A DNA stretch of 64,000 nucleotides from Candidatus Mailhella excrementigallinarum (GTDB lineage Bacteria > Desulfobacterota > Desulfovibrionia > Desulfovibrionales > Desulfovibrionaceae), in assembly GCA_944324075.1 (NCBI GenBank), contig CALUUZ010000008.1:1-64000 (forward strand), read 5' to 3'. Shown here in pieces: positions 24,900-31,771 of the stretch. Each line of letters begins with the position of its first letter. The first letter of the stretch is position 1. The notes beneath the pieces were generated by a model, which made no database searches, was not told where the DNA came from, and saw only the letters and a program-made list of their open reading frames with translations. A program made the position numbers and the translations under genes.

Positions 24900-25532
24900 A
24901 TGAGCGTTCTGGATTGCCGGGGCATGCCCTGTCCTCAGCCCGTGGTGCGCTGCCGCGACTGGCTGAAGGAAGGAAAACATGCCGGCGAGATGCTGGAAGT
25001 GCTGGTGGACAATTCCGCCGCAGTGGAAAATGTGGGCAATTTTTTGAAGGGGCGCGGCCTGACCGTGGGAGTGCGACAGGAGGATTCCGGGCTGTGGCGG
25101 CTGAGCGGAATCGTTCCCGCCGGGGATGCGGAGGGGGCGTGTTCCGCCCTGCGGCAGTCTTCCGCAGATTCCGCCGCGGCCGGTCGGACTGAGCGCGGCG
25201 GCCGGACGCTCGTGTTCATTCCCACGGAAACGCTCGGCAGGGGTGATGAGGAGCTGGGAGCGAAGCTCATGATAAATTTTCTCGGGTCCCTGCCGGAACT
25301 GGGGCCGGATTTGTGGCGCGTGGTGCTGGTCAACGGCGGGGTGAAGCTGACCGTCGGCGGCCCTGCGCTGGACAAGCTGAAGGTTCTGGCCGATGCCGGC
25401 TGTTCCATTCTGGTCTGCGGCACCTGCCTGGATCATTTCGGACTGCTGGACAGGAAGCAGGTGGGCGACACCACCAACATGCTTGACATCGTCACCAGCA
25501 TGCAGCTCGCGGACAAGGTCATCAGGGCATAG
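24900..25532 (+). CDS. yedF: YedF-type sulfurtransferase-like protein (selenium metabolism)
   Basis: A 210-residue two-domain protein. The N-terminal TusA/SirA-like domain has the CPxP motif (CRGMPCPQP, Cys at residue 11). The C-terminal DsrE/DsrF-like domain includes KLMINFLGSLPELGPDLWRV and a CGTCLDHFG segment. This layout is the selenium-metabolism YedF family. The ATG at 24900 has GAGAGG upstream; an earlier in-frame start would add a low-complexity Pro/Gly tail. A role in selenium or sulfur trafficking is family-based; no selD, selA or selB lies in the window. Confidence 0.85.
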   Translation: MSVLDCRGMPCPQPVVRCRDWLKEGKHAGEMLEVLVDNSAAVENVGNFLKGRGLTVGVRQEDSGLWRLSGIVPAGDAEGACSALRQSSADSAAAGRTERGGRTLVFIPTETLGRGDEELGAKLMINFLGSLPELGPDLWRVVLVNGGVKLTVGGPALDKLKVLADAGCSILVCGTCLDHFGLLDRKQVGDTTNMLDIVTSMQLADKVIRA

Positions 25533-25634
25533 CGCATTGCGCCGGCAAGATGAGCCGCGGAGTCGGGCAGGACGAGATTCGTCTCTGCTTTCCTTAATCC
25601 GCAAAGCCCTCCGCGCGGCTCCCCTCTCCGGCGT

Positions 25635-25709
25635 CGCAGCAATTCACCTGCGGCGTACGGCCCGGGCTTCAGGCGTGAAACCCGCGGGCCGGAACCACGC
25701 TTTCGGCAG
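25635..25709 (-). repeat. Dispersed structured repeat, copy R4 (truncated)
   Basis: Inverted copy with GCAGCAATTCACCTGCGGC (central hairpin), then GGCTTCAGGCGTGAAACCCG and GGGCCGGAACC. The CTAGAGC end is missing. Confidence 0.65.
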
Positions 25710-25715
25710 AGTGAC

Positions 25716-25744
25716 TGACACTGAATGCGCAGTATTCAGTGTCA
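25716..25744. other. Perfect 11 bp hairpin upstream of the pseudouridine synthase
   Basis: TGACACTGAAT (25716-25726) and ATTCAGTGTCA (25734-25744) flank a 7-base loop. The hairpin is about 90 bases before the start codon. It could be a terminator without T-run, an operator or a leader structure. A similar TGACAC...GTGTCA stem with a 7-base loop occurs at 63252-63286. Confidence 0.5.
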
Positions 25745-25832
25745 TATGATACTGGAACAGAGCGGGCGATGTCGAACCGGCATCGCCCGGACACTTCGGC
25801 GGGGCGCGGCACTGCCGCGCGGAGGCGGAGAT

Positions 25833-26642
25833 ATGAGCGAAAATCCGGGAGAAGCCGGAGGGGTGCGTCTGAACAAGGCTCTGGCCGACGCAGGATTGTG
25901 TTCCCGGCGCAAGGCCGACGAGCTGATCTTCGCGGGGCGCGTGACGGTAAACGGAATGGCGGCGGACAGTCCCGGCCTGCGGGTAGGAGCTTCCGATCTG
26001 GTGGAGGTGGACGGCCGCCCTGTACGTCTGCGCGCTCAGGGCGCAGCGGTCGGAAAGGCGGGGGAGGCGCACTGGACCCCGTGCTGGCTCATGCTGCACA
26101 AGCCTGTGGGCGTGGTCTCCACTGCCAGCGATCCGGAAGGACGGCGTACCGTGCTTGATTTCGTGCCTCCCGCATGGAAGGGGCGCAGACTTTTTCCCGT
26201 GGGCAGGCTGGATTATTTTTCGGAAGGATTGATCCTGCTTACGGACGACGGCGAGCTGGCCCACCGCCTCAGCCATCCGCGCTGGCATCTGCCGCGCCGC
26301 TATGAGGTGCTGGTGCGTCCGGAAGCGGAGGCTTCCCTGCCGGATGCCCTGCGCTGCATGGGGCAGGGCATGGTTCTGCAGGAAGGGGAACGTCTGGCGC
26401 CGGTGGAGGCCGTGGAGCTTCCCGCGCGTCCGGGCATGGGGAAGGGGGTTCTGCTCGGTCTTACCCTGCATCAGGGGCTGAACCGCCAGATCCGCAGAAT
26501 GTGCCGCGATCTCGGCCTGACGGTGCTCAGGCTGCGGCGTGTCAGTCAGGGGCCGCTGAATCTGGGCGGGCTTCGGGCCGGTGAGAGCCGGGCGCTGAAC
26601 GAAAGGGAAGTCGCTGCTCTGCGCCGCGCCGTGGGGCTGTGA
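25833..26642 (+). CDS. RsuA/RluB-type pseudouridine synthase
   Basis: A 269-residue rRNA pseudouridine synthase. An N-terminal S4 RNA-binding domain (RLNKALADAGLCSRRKADEL) precedes the catalytic domain with the family motif GRLDYFSEGLILLTDDG, whose Asp is the nucleophile. The late RQIRRMCRDLGL is also typical. RsuA modifies 16S and RluB/E/F modify 23S rRNA; sequence alone does not settle which. The ATG at 25833 has GGAGG upstream and begins just before the S4 domain. Confidence 0.88.
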   Translation: MSENPGEAGGVRLNKALADAGLCSRRKADELIFAGRVTVNGMAADSPGLRVGASDLVEVDGRPVRLRAQGAAVGKAGEAHWTPCWLMLHKPVGVVSTASDPEGRRTVLDFVPPAWKGRRLFPVGRLDYFSEGLILLTDDGELAHRLSHPRWHLPRRYEVLVRPEAEASLPDALRCMGQGMVLQEGERLAPVEAVELPARPGMGKGVLLGLTLHQGLNRQIRRMCRDLGLTVLRLRRVSQGPLNLGGLRAGESRALNEREVAALRRAVGL

Positions 26643-26704
26643 CAGGGGCAGACATTTCATCCTGGCCCGGAGCATCTGATCGGGCGGAGAAAAGGAGATA
26701 GCTG

Positions 26705-28261
26705 ATGATGGACATACGTTTTCAGGCAGGGGGCAGCGGTCGGTGGAAGGCCGACGCGGCTCTGGCCTTTTTCTTTGAAGGGGAGGGGCCGGAACAGGCT
26801 GCTTCCGCCCTGGAGCAGGCTGCCCCGTGGCTCGGCATTGCTCCGGCCTTGCGCGATTACCGGGGCAGGAAGGGGGAAATGACAGTGATGTACGGCCCTG
26901 CGGCCATGGATCTCCCGCGTGTGGTGGCCCTGGGGCTGGGCGCCAGGGAAAAGGCGGGCGGAGAAGATGGCCTGACCGCCCTGCGCCATGCCGTGGGCGG
27001 CGCGCTGCGCCTTTGCCGCGAGCACGGCCTGGAGAGCGTGGCCGTGGACATGCCCTCCGTGGAACGGCTCGCTCCGGTCTATGGTCTTGATGCTTCCCGC
27101 CTCGCGCGGGAAATCGCGCTGTCCGCGCTGCTGGGCCTGTATCGCTATGAGCGCTGGAGGAGCGGACAGGACGCTTCTCCGGCAGATCCCCGCTGGCTGG
27201 CTTTTCTGTTCCGCGAGGAACATGCGGACGACGCCGTGCGCGAGGCCGCTCGTCTGGCTGAAGCGGAAGCGGCGGGCCTGTATCTTGCCCGGGATCTGGC
27301 CAACGGTCCGGCCAATGAAGTGACGCCCTCCTTTATGGCGTCGACGGCGGAGGAGCTTGCCGCGCGCTATGCGGAATACGGCATGAGCTGCCGCATTCTG
27401 GGGCCGGGTGAGCTTGAGGAGCGCAACATGGGGGCGTTTCTTGCCGTGGCCGGGGGCGCGGAACAGGAACCCCGTCTCGTGGCTCTGGAATACGCGCCCC
27501 GTGGAGCGGAGGGCAGGCCTGTCGTTCTGGTGGGCAAGGGCATTACATTTGACAGTGGAGGAATCAGCCTCAAGCCGTCGGCGGGCATGGCGGAAATGAA
27601 GGGAGACATGTCCGGAGCGGCAGCCGTGATGGGCGTGTTCGAGGCCATGGGGCGTCTGGCTCCGCAGTGGACGCCTCCCTGTCCCGTGGTGGGGGTGATG
27701 CCGTGTACGGAAAACATGCCGGGCGGGCGCGCCACGAGACCCGGAGACATTGTGGTCGCCATGTCCGGCAGGAGCATCGAGATCGTCAATACCGACGCCG
27801 AGGGACGGCTGGTGCTTGCGGATGCCATGACCTACGCGCAGAAAACCTGGAATCCCGGCGGAATGATCGATATCGCCACGCTCACCGGCGCCTGCGCCGT
27901 GGCTCTGGGCAAGGGAAACGCCGGACTCTTCGCCAATGACGACGCTCTGGCGGACATGCTGCACGCTGCGGGCTGCAGCCTGGGAGAGCGCAACTGGAGG
28001 CTTCCCGTCTGGGAGAGCAGCCGGGAGATTCTGAAGAGCAATGTGGCGGACATGCTCAATTCCGGCGCGCGCGAGGGGGGGGCGCTGCATGCGGCGTTCT
28101 TCCTGAGCTGTTTTGTGGAAGAAGGCATGCGCTGGGCGCATCTGGATATCGCGGCTGCGGATGCGGGTGAGTCGCCGATCAATGCCAAGGGTGCGACGGG
28201 GTTCGGCGTGCGTACCCTGCTTGACGCCGTGCGGAGCGCGCAGCAGTGGCGCTTAAACTGA
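26705..28261 (+). CDS. pepA: Leucyl aminopeptidase (M17)
   Basis: A 518-residue cytosolic metallo-aminopeptidase. The C-terminal catalytic domain has the metal and active-site motifs GKGITFDSGGISLKPS, MKGDMSGAAAVMG and the M17 signature NTDAEGRLVLAD. It trims N-terminal residues from peptides with two metal ions. AAAAGGAGATAGCTG precedes the ATG. Its last 16 bases overlap the next gene, indicating translational coupling. Confidence 0.95.
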   Translation: MMDIRFQAGGSGRWKADAALAFFFEGEGPEQAASALEQAAPWLGIAPALRDYRGRKGEMTVMYGPAAMDLPRVVALGLGAREKAGGEDGLTALRHAVGGALRLCREHGLESVAVDMPSVERLAPVYGLDASRLAREIALSALLGLYRYERWRSGQDASPADPRWLAFLFREEHADDAVREAARLAEAEAAGLYLARDLANGPANEVTPSFMASTAEELAARYAEYGMSCRILGPGELEERNMGAFLAVAGGAEQEPRLVALEYAPRGAEGRPVVLVGKGITFDSGGISLKPSAGMAEMKGDMSGAAAVMGVFEAMGRLAPQWTPPCPVVGVMPCTENMPGGRATRPGDIVVAMSGRSIEIVNTDAEGRLVLADAMTYAQKTWNPGGMIDIATLTGACAVALGKGNAGLFANDDALADMLHAAGCSLGERNWRLPVWESSREILKSNVADMLNSGAREGGALHAAFFLSCFVEEGMRWAHLDIAAADAGESPINAKGATGFGVRTLLDAVRSAQQWRLN

Positions 28262-29061
28262 GCTTCGCGCAGCAGACCTGCGTGCGCGCCGCGGGCAAGG
28301 CCATGCAGGAGTGCCGCATGATCGTCCCAGGCGCGCGCGTGGGCGTGGCCGTATCCGGCGGAATGGACAGCTTTGTGCTGCTGAAGGTCATGCAGCTCCG
28401 GCAGCGCATTGTTCCCTTCCGTTTTGAGTTCATGGCCCTGCATGTGAATCCCGGCTTTGATCCCGACAATCATGCTCCCCTTGCGGACTGGCTGCGCGCG
28501 GAGGGCATAGCCGGACACCTGGAGGTGACGGATCACGGCCCGCGCGCCCACACGGAGGAAAACCGGCGGAATTCTCCCTGCTTCTACTGCGCCCGGCTGC
28601 GCCGCAAGCGTCTGTTCGCCCTGTGCGGGCAATACGGACTCACGCATCTGGCTTTCGGGCACAATGCCGACGATCTGGTCACCAGCTTCCTGATGAACCT
28701 TGTGCAGACCGGCAGAGTGGACGGCATGGGCATGAGCGAACCGTTCTTCAATGGACGGCTGCGGGTCATCCGGCCGCTTCTGCTGGTGGAAAAGACCGAT
28801 ATCGCGCGCGCCGCGCGGCAGTGGGAACTGCCTCTGTGGAGCAATCCCTGTCCTTCGGCGGGGAATACCAGACGGGCGGACATGATGACGCTGCTCGACA
28901 CCATGTGCGAAGGCAGCAGGTTCCGGCGCAGGAATGTCTTTCACGGTCTGACCCGCTGGCAGATGGCACGGGATGCGGCAAGAGCGCGGGCGGAAGACGG
29001 CGGAAATACGCCGCGGGACGAACGGGGAGCTTGCCCCGCTCCGCCTTGCGGAGGAGCGTGA
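28246..29061 (+). CDS. TtcA-like tRNA thiolation protein
   Basis: A 271-residue PP-loop ATPase (GVAVSGGMDSFVLL). It has CFYCARLRRKRLF and a later NPCPSAGNTRR, matching the three-cysteine iron-sulfur pattern of the TtcA family, which thiolates tRNA cytidine 32. It starts with GTG inside pepA. The C-terminal tail after about residue 245 is low-complexity. Assignment to TtcA rather than another PP-loop tRNA thiolase is likely but not certain. Confidence 0.82.
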   Translation: MALKLSFAQQTCVRAAGKAMQECRMIVPGARVGVAVSGGMDSFVLLKVMQLRQRIVPFRFEFMALHVNPGFDPDNHAPLADWLRAEGIAGHLEVTDHGPRAHTEENRRNSPCFYCARLRRKRLFALCGQYGLTHLAFGHNADDLVTSFLMNLVQTGRVDGMGMSEPFFNGRLRVIRPLLLVEKTDIARAARQWELPLWSNPCPSAGNTRRADMMTLLDTMCEGSRFRRRNVFHGLTRWQMARDAARARAEDGGNTPRDERGACPAPPCGGA

Positions 29062-29075
29062 TAGTCCCCCGCGCG

Positions 29076-29104
29076 TTGACCTTGACGGCGCTTGACTTTA
29101 TCAT
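29076..29104 (+). promoter_or_regulatory. Sigma-70 promoter for the M23 peptidase
   Basis: TTGACC and TATCAT are separated by 17 bases; a second TTGACG overlaps. The start codon at 29180 is about 75 bases downstream. Confidence 0.55.
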
Positions 29105-29179
29105 GGACGCCTCGCGGACCCGTTTTCTCCGGTTTTACTGCCCGGGTTCCGCATACTCGCGCATACCCCTGGGGCATCA

Positions 29180-30073
29180 ATGCTTTTTGGCAAGTATCAT
29201 GTCGTCATATTCAAGGAGAAGGGCGGAGCTTCCCGCAGCCTGCGGCTTTCCGGCTGGTTCGGCTGGCTGCTGTGCCTGATGTTCTGCGGTCTGGCCGCCT
29301 CAAATGTGTGGCTGTGGAAATATTTCACGCAATCCCGGCTGCTTGAGGGCAGGCTGGCGGAAGCGGAGTACGCTCTGGAGGCCAGGCAGGGACAGCTTGC
29401 GGGGCTGGCCGAGGAACTGACCGCCGTTCGCGATGACTTGCAGCGTGTGCAGCAGTTCGATACCAAGCTGCGGGTCATGGTGAAAACAGATGTGGGCGTA
29501 AACGACCTGCCCCTGGGCGGAGCGGGTGAGGCTGGCCTGGGACATATTCCTCTGCACCGCTACGAGCTGGCCGCGCGCAAGATGCGTGCCTTCCTCAAGG
29601 AGCTGGCTCAGGAAACGCGCGTGGAGGAGGTTCGCCAGCAGGAACTCATGCTCGCCATGCGGGAAAATCGCGGCAGGCTGGCTGTCACGCCTTCCATCTG
29701 GCCTACCGAGGGATTTGTCACGTCCAGATTCGGATACCGCAGTTCTCCGTTTACGGGGCAGAGCAGTTTCCACAAGGGACTGGATATTGCCGCTCCCACA
29801 GGCACCCCTATTTACGCCCCGGCGCGGGGGACGGTGACCGCTGCCGGAACGGACGGCGCATATGGACTCTGTGTGGATATCAGCCACGGCGGAGGGCTTT
29901 CGACCAAGTACGGACATATGTCGAAGTTTGTGGTCAAGTCTGGTCAGAAAGTGGAGCGCGGACAGCTTATCGGCCATGTGGGCAGTACGGGCCGCGTGAC
30001 CGGGCCGCACCTGCACTATGAAGTGCGCGTCAACGGCGTGCCTACCAACCCCTACGCCTATATCCTGAACTGA
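29180..30073 (+). CDS. Membrane-anchored M23 (LytM) peptidase
   Basis: A 297-residue protein with one membrane segment near residues 24-46, a coiled coil to about 95, and a C-terminal M23 domain. The catalytic motifs are HKGLD (HxxxD) and GPHLHYE (HxH), so an active zinc endopeptidase on peptidoglycan is possible. The layout resembles divisome-type LytM proteins with an N-terminal coiled coil. It has its own promoter and stands alone before the tRNA genes. Confidence 0.88.
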   Translation: MLFGKYHVVIFKEKGGASRSLRLSGWFGWLLCLMFCGLAASNVWLWKYFTQSRLLEGRLAEAEYALEARQGQLAGLAEELTAVRDDLQRVQQFDTKLRVMVKTDVGVNDLPLGGAGEAGLGHIPLHRYELAARKMRAFLKELAQETRVEEVRQQELMLAMRENRGRLAVTPSIWPTEGFVTSRFGYRSSPFTGQSSFHKGLDIAAPTGTPIYAPARGTVTAAGTDGAYGLCVDISHGGGLSTKYGHMSKFVVKSGQKVERGQLIGHVGSTGRVTGPHLHYEVRVNGVPTNPYAYILN

Positions 30074-30207
30074 GCGGATTTTCGCCTTTTCGACGGCGGC
30101 TCTTCAGGGGGGCGAGCTTCATGGAGTATCGCAAAGGAAGGTACTGAGCCGAAATTGTCATTACTTCCAGGGTGTCAGGAAAAAAATAAAAAAGATGAAA
30201 TTTTTTC

Positions 30208-30236
30208 TTGACGGCAGGGCCTTTTTCACCTAATAA
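30208..30236 (+). promoter_or_regulatory. Sigma-70 promoter of the tRNA-Gln/tRNA-Glu unit
   Basis: TTGACG and TAATAA separated by exactly 17 bases, preceded by an A/T-rich stretch. It lies 13 bases before tRNA-Gln. Confidence 0.75.
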
Positions 30237-30249
30237 AACATCTCCACGT

Positions 30250-30324
30250 TGGGCTATCGTTCAATTGGCAGGACGACGGATTCTGGTCCCGTTAATCATG
30301 GTTCGAGTCCATGTAGCCCAGCCA
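30250..30324 (+). tRNA. tRNA-Gln (CTG anticodon)
   Basis: 75 bases with encoded CCA. The acceptor arms TGGGCTA/TAGCCCA pair fully. The anticodon loop TTCTGGT gives CTG (reads CAG). The T arm GGTTCGAGTCC is normal. The base pair closing the anticodon stem is an A-C mismatch. Confidence 0.93.
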
Positions 30325-30328
30325 CAGC

Positions 30329-30405
30329 GTCCCTATCGTCTAGACGGCCCAGGACAACGGCCTTTCACGCCGTCAACGCCGGTTCGAATCCGGCTGGGGA
30401 CGCCA
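30329..30405 (+). tRNA. tRNA-Glu (TTC anticodon)
   Basis: 77 bases with encoded CCA. The acceptor arms GTCCCTA/TGGGGAC include one T-G pair. The anticodon loop CTTTCAC gives TTC. Four bases separate it from tRNA-Gln, so both share one transcript. Confidence 0.95.
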
Positions 30406-30414
30406 AATGAAATC

Positions 30415-30446
30415 AAGGACTTGGAGCAGTATCCAAGTCCTTTTTT
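30415..30446 (+). terminator. Rho-independent terminator after tRNA-Glu
   Basis: AAGGACTTGG (30415-30424) pairs perfectly with CCAAGTCCTT (30433-30442), followed by T residues to 30446. Confidence 0.9.
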
Positions 30447-30617
30447 CGTATATGAGTCGGGTTTGCCCATCATCTGCCCCACAGAGCTGGAAAAGTTTAA
30501 CAAATTTTTTTCGAGCGGGGTAAAAAGAGGGAGCTGGGGAGAAGGCACTGACCTGCGGGTAAGGGTGAACTTGCCCTTTTTCTTCCTTGAGACAGCCGCA
30601 AATATCCAAATTATGAG

Positions 30618-30655
30618 AGGGCATCCCCCACAGGCAAGGGGATATGCCCTTTCTG
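30618..30655 (+). terminator. Second terminator-like hairpin downstream of the tRNAs
   Basis: AGGGCATCCCC and GGGGATATGCCCT pair with a two-base bulge, followed by TTCTG. It may be a backup terminator or the end of a lost gene. Confidence 0.5.
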
Positions 30656-30812
30656 TTTCCTCTTGCGGACAAGCCAGGGCCGGCAACGGACTGCGCAGGC
30701 AGGGAATCTTCGTCTCTTCCGGAATCCGCTTTATCTGGCGGCGCCATGACCCTGCATCCCTGAAACAACGGCTGACAACTCAGGAAAAGATGTCCGCTGA
30801 ACAGGCCTGGTG

Positions 30813-30950
30813 CTGACCGAAGCGCAGGTACAGGCTCTGGAACATAAGAAGCAGAATGATGAGGTATCCGGAGGATGGAGAGTCATCACCCCGGCTATCC
30901 CGGCAGTCAGGCTGCCTTGCTCGTTCAGATTCCAGCAGGGCAGCCCTGTA
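30813..30950 (+). pseudogene. IS481-type transposase remnant (frameshifted)
   Basis: From 30813 the frame reads LTEAQVQALEHKKQNDEVSG. A shift near 30873 then continues as MESHHPGYPGSQ. Together these match, as I remember the family, the stretch just before the catalytic core of IS481-type transposases (LTE.Q..ALE.KK.D.E.G then .HPGY.GSQDT). The DDE core and both ends are missing, and no inverted repeats were found. Confidence 0.6.
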
Positions 30951-31192
30951 TCGGGGAGCCGTGACGGCTGCCAAATCTCTGAGCGGATTCAGACGCTGAA
31001 CCGCAAACGGGAACGATGGCAGAGTGCCTGTCAGGCGGACGTGGAATCAGTAATCCGTGATTCTGCAGAAGGCGCAGCTTCCTGCAGGGGAAACCGGGCC
31101 GGCTTCCCCGTTGCGGCCGTCTTGTTCGTCCGCGTGGTCCCTGTTAGAGTGCCTGCACCTTTCGTCTTGACGGGGGAAGTCCGGAGGGAGTC

Positions 31193-31696
31193 ATGCATAC
31201 GGAAATCGAACGCAAGTTTCTGGTCAGAGGTGACGGCTGGAGAGGCCGGGCGGAACCCGTGCCGTACCGGCAGGGCTATCTTGCACGGACTTCGGATCGT
31301 GTGGTGAGAGTGCGGATTGCAGGAGACAGGGGGTTTCTTACGGTCAAGATCAAGTCTGGGGCAATTTCCCGTGAGGAATTTGAATACCCCGTGCCGTTCG
31401 AAGACGCCCGTGCCATGCTGGACGCCCTCTCTCCCGGTGAAATCATTGAAAAATATCGTTATACCTTTGAAGAAAAGGGCTCCGTGTGGGAAGTGGACGA
31501 GTTTCTCGGTGCGAACAGGGGGCTTGTCGTGGCTGAAATCGAATTGAAGAGCGAGGAACAGGACTTTGAAAAGCCGGACTGGCTGGGAGAAGAAGTCAGC
31601 CGCCTGTCCCGCTATCTCAATGTGGAACTGGCCCGGAACCCCTATTGCGGCTGGGAAACGGGAGCGGAGCACAGGGCGGAAGTGAACGGGGGCTGA
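31193..31696 (+). CDS. CYTH domain protein
   Basis: A 167-residue CYTH-fold protein. The diagnostic ExExK motif (EIERKFLV) is at residues 4-8, with further alternating charged strands (VRVRIAGDRGFLTVKIK, EVDEF, AEIELKSE) forming the tunnel. CYTH proteins act on triphosphates (adenylate cyclase class IV, thiamine triphosphatase or inorganic triphosphatase). The short bacterial single-domain form is most often a triphosphatase; which substrate applies here is unknown. GGAGGGAGTC precedes the ATG. Confidence 0.88.
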   Translation: MHTEIERKFLVRGDGWRGRAEPVPYRQGYLARTSDRVVRVRIAGDRGFLTVKIKSGAISREEFEYPVPFEDARAMLDALSPGEIIEKYRYTFEEKGSVWEVDEFLGANRGLVVAEIELKSEEQDFEKPDWLGEEVSRLSRYLNVELARNPYCGWETGAEHRAEVNGG

Positions 31697-31771
31697 GGCG
31701 CGTATTCGTTCGTTCCGCCGGAGGCGCGGCCGTTTCCGTAATTCGGCGCGCAGCCGCGATTCAAATGCGAT

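Larger units (their letters stand above)
30447..31192. other. Decayed spacer downstream of tRNA genes
   Basis: About 750 bases without an intact gene. It contains the hairpin at 30618-30655 and the transposase remnant at 30813-30950; the rest shows no recognisable coding content. The position behind tRNA genes suits past insertion and decay. Confidence 0.6.

Noticed and set aside
30333..30768. Minus-strand frames ending in PSRIRTGVDGV-like text
   Set aside because: This is the familiar antisense translation of a tRNA T-arm region, not a protein.
30208..30816. 202-residue frame running over the two tRNA genes
   Set aside because: It crosses two intact tRNAs and a terminator; not coding.
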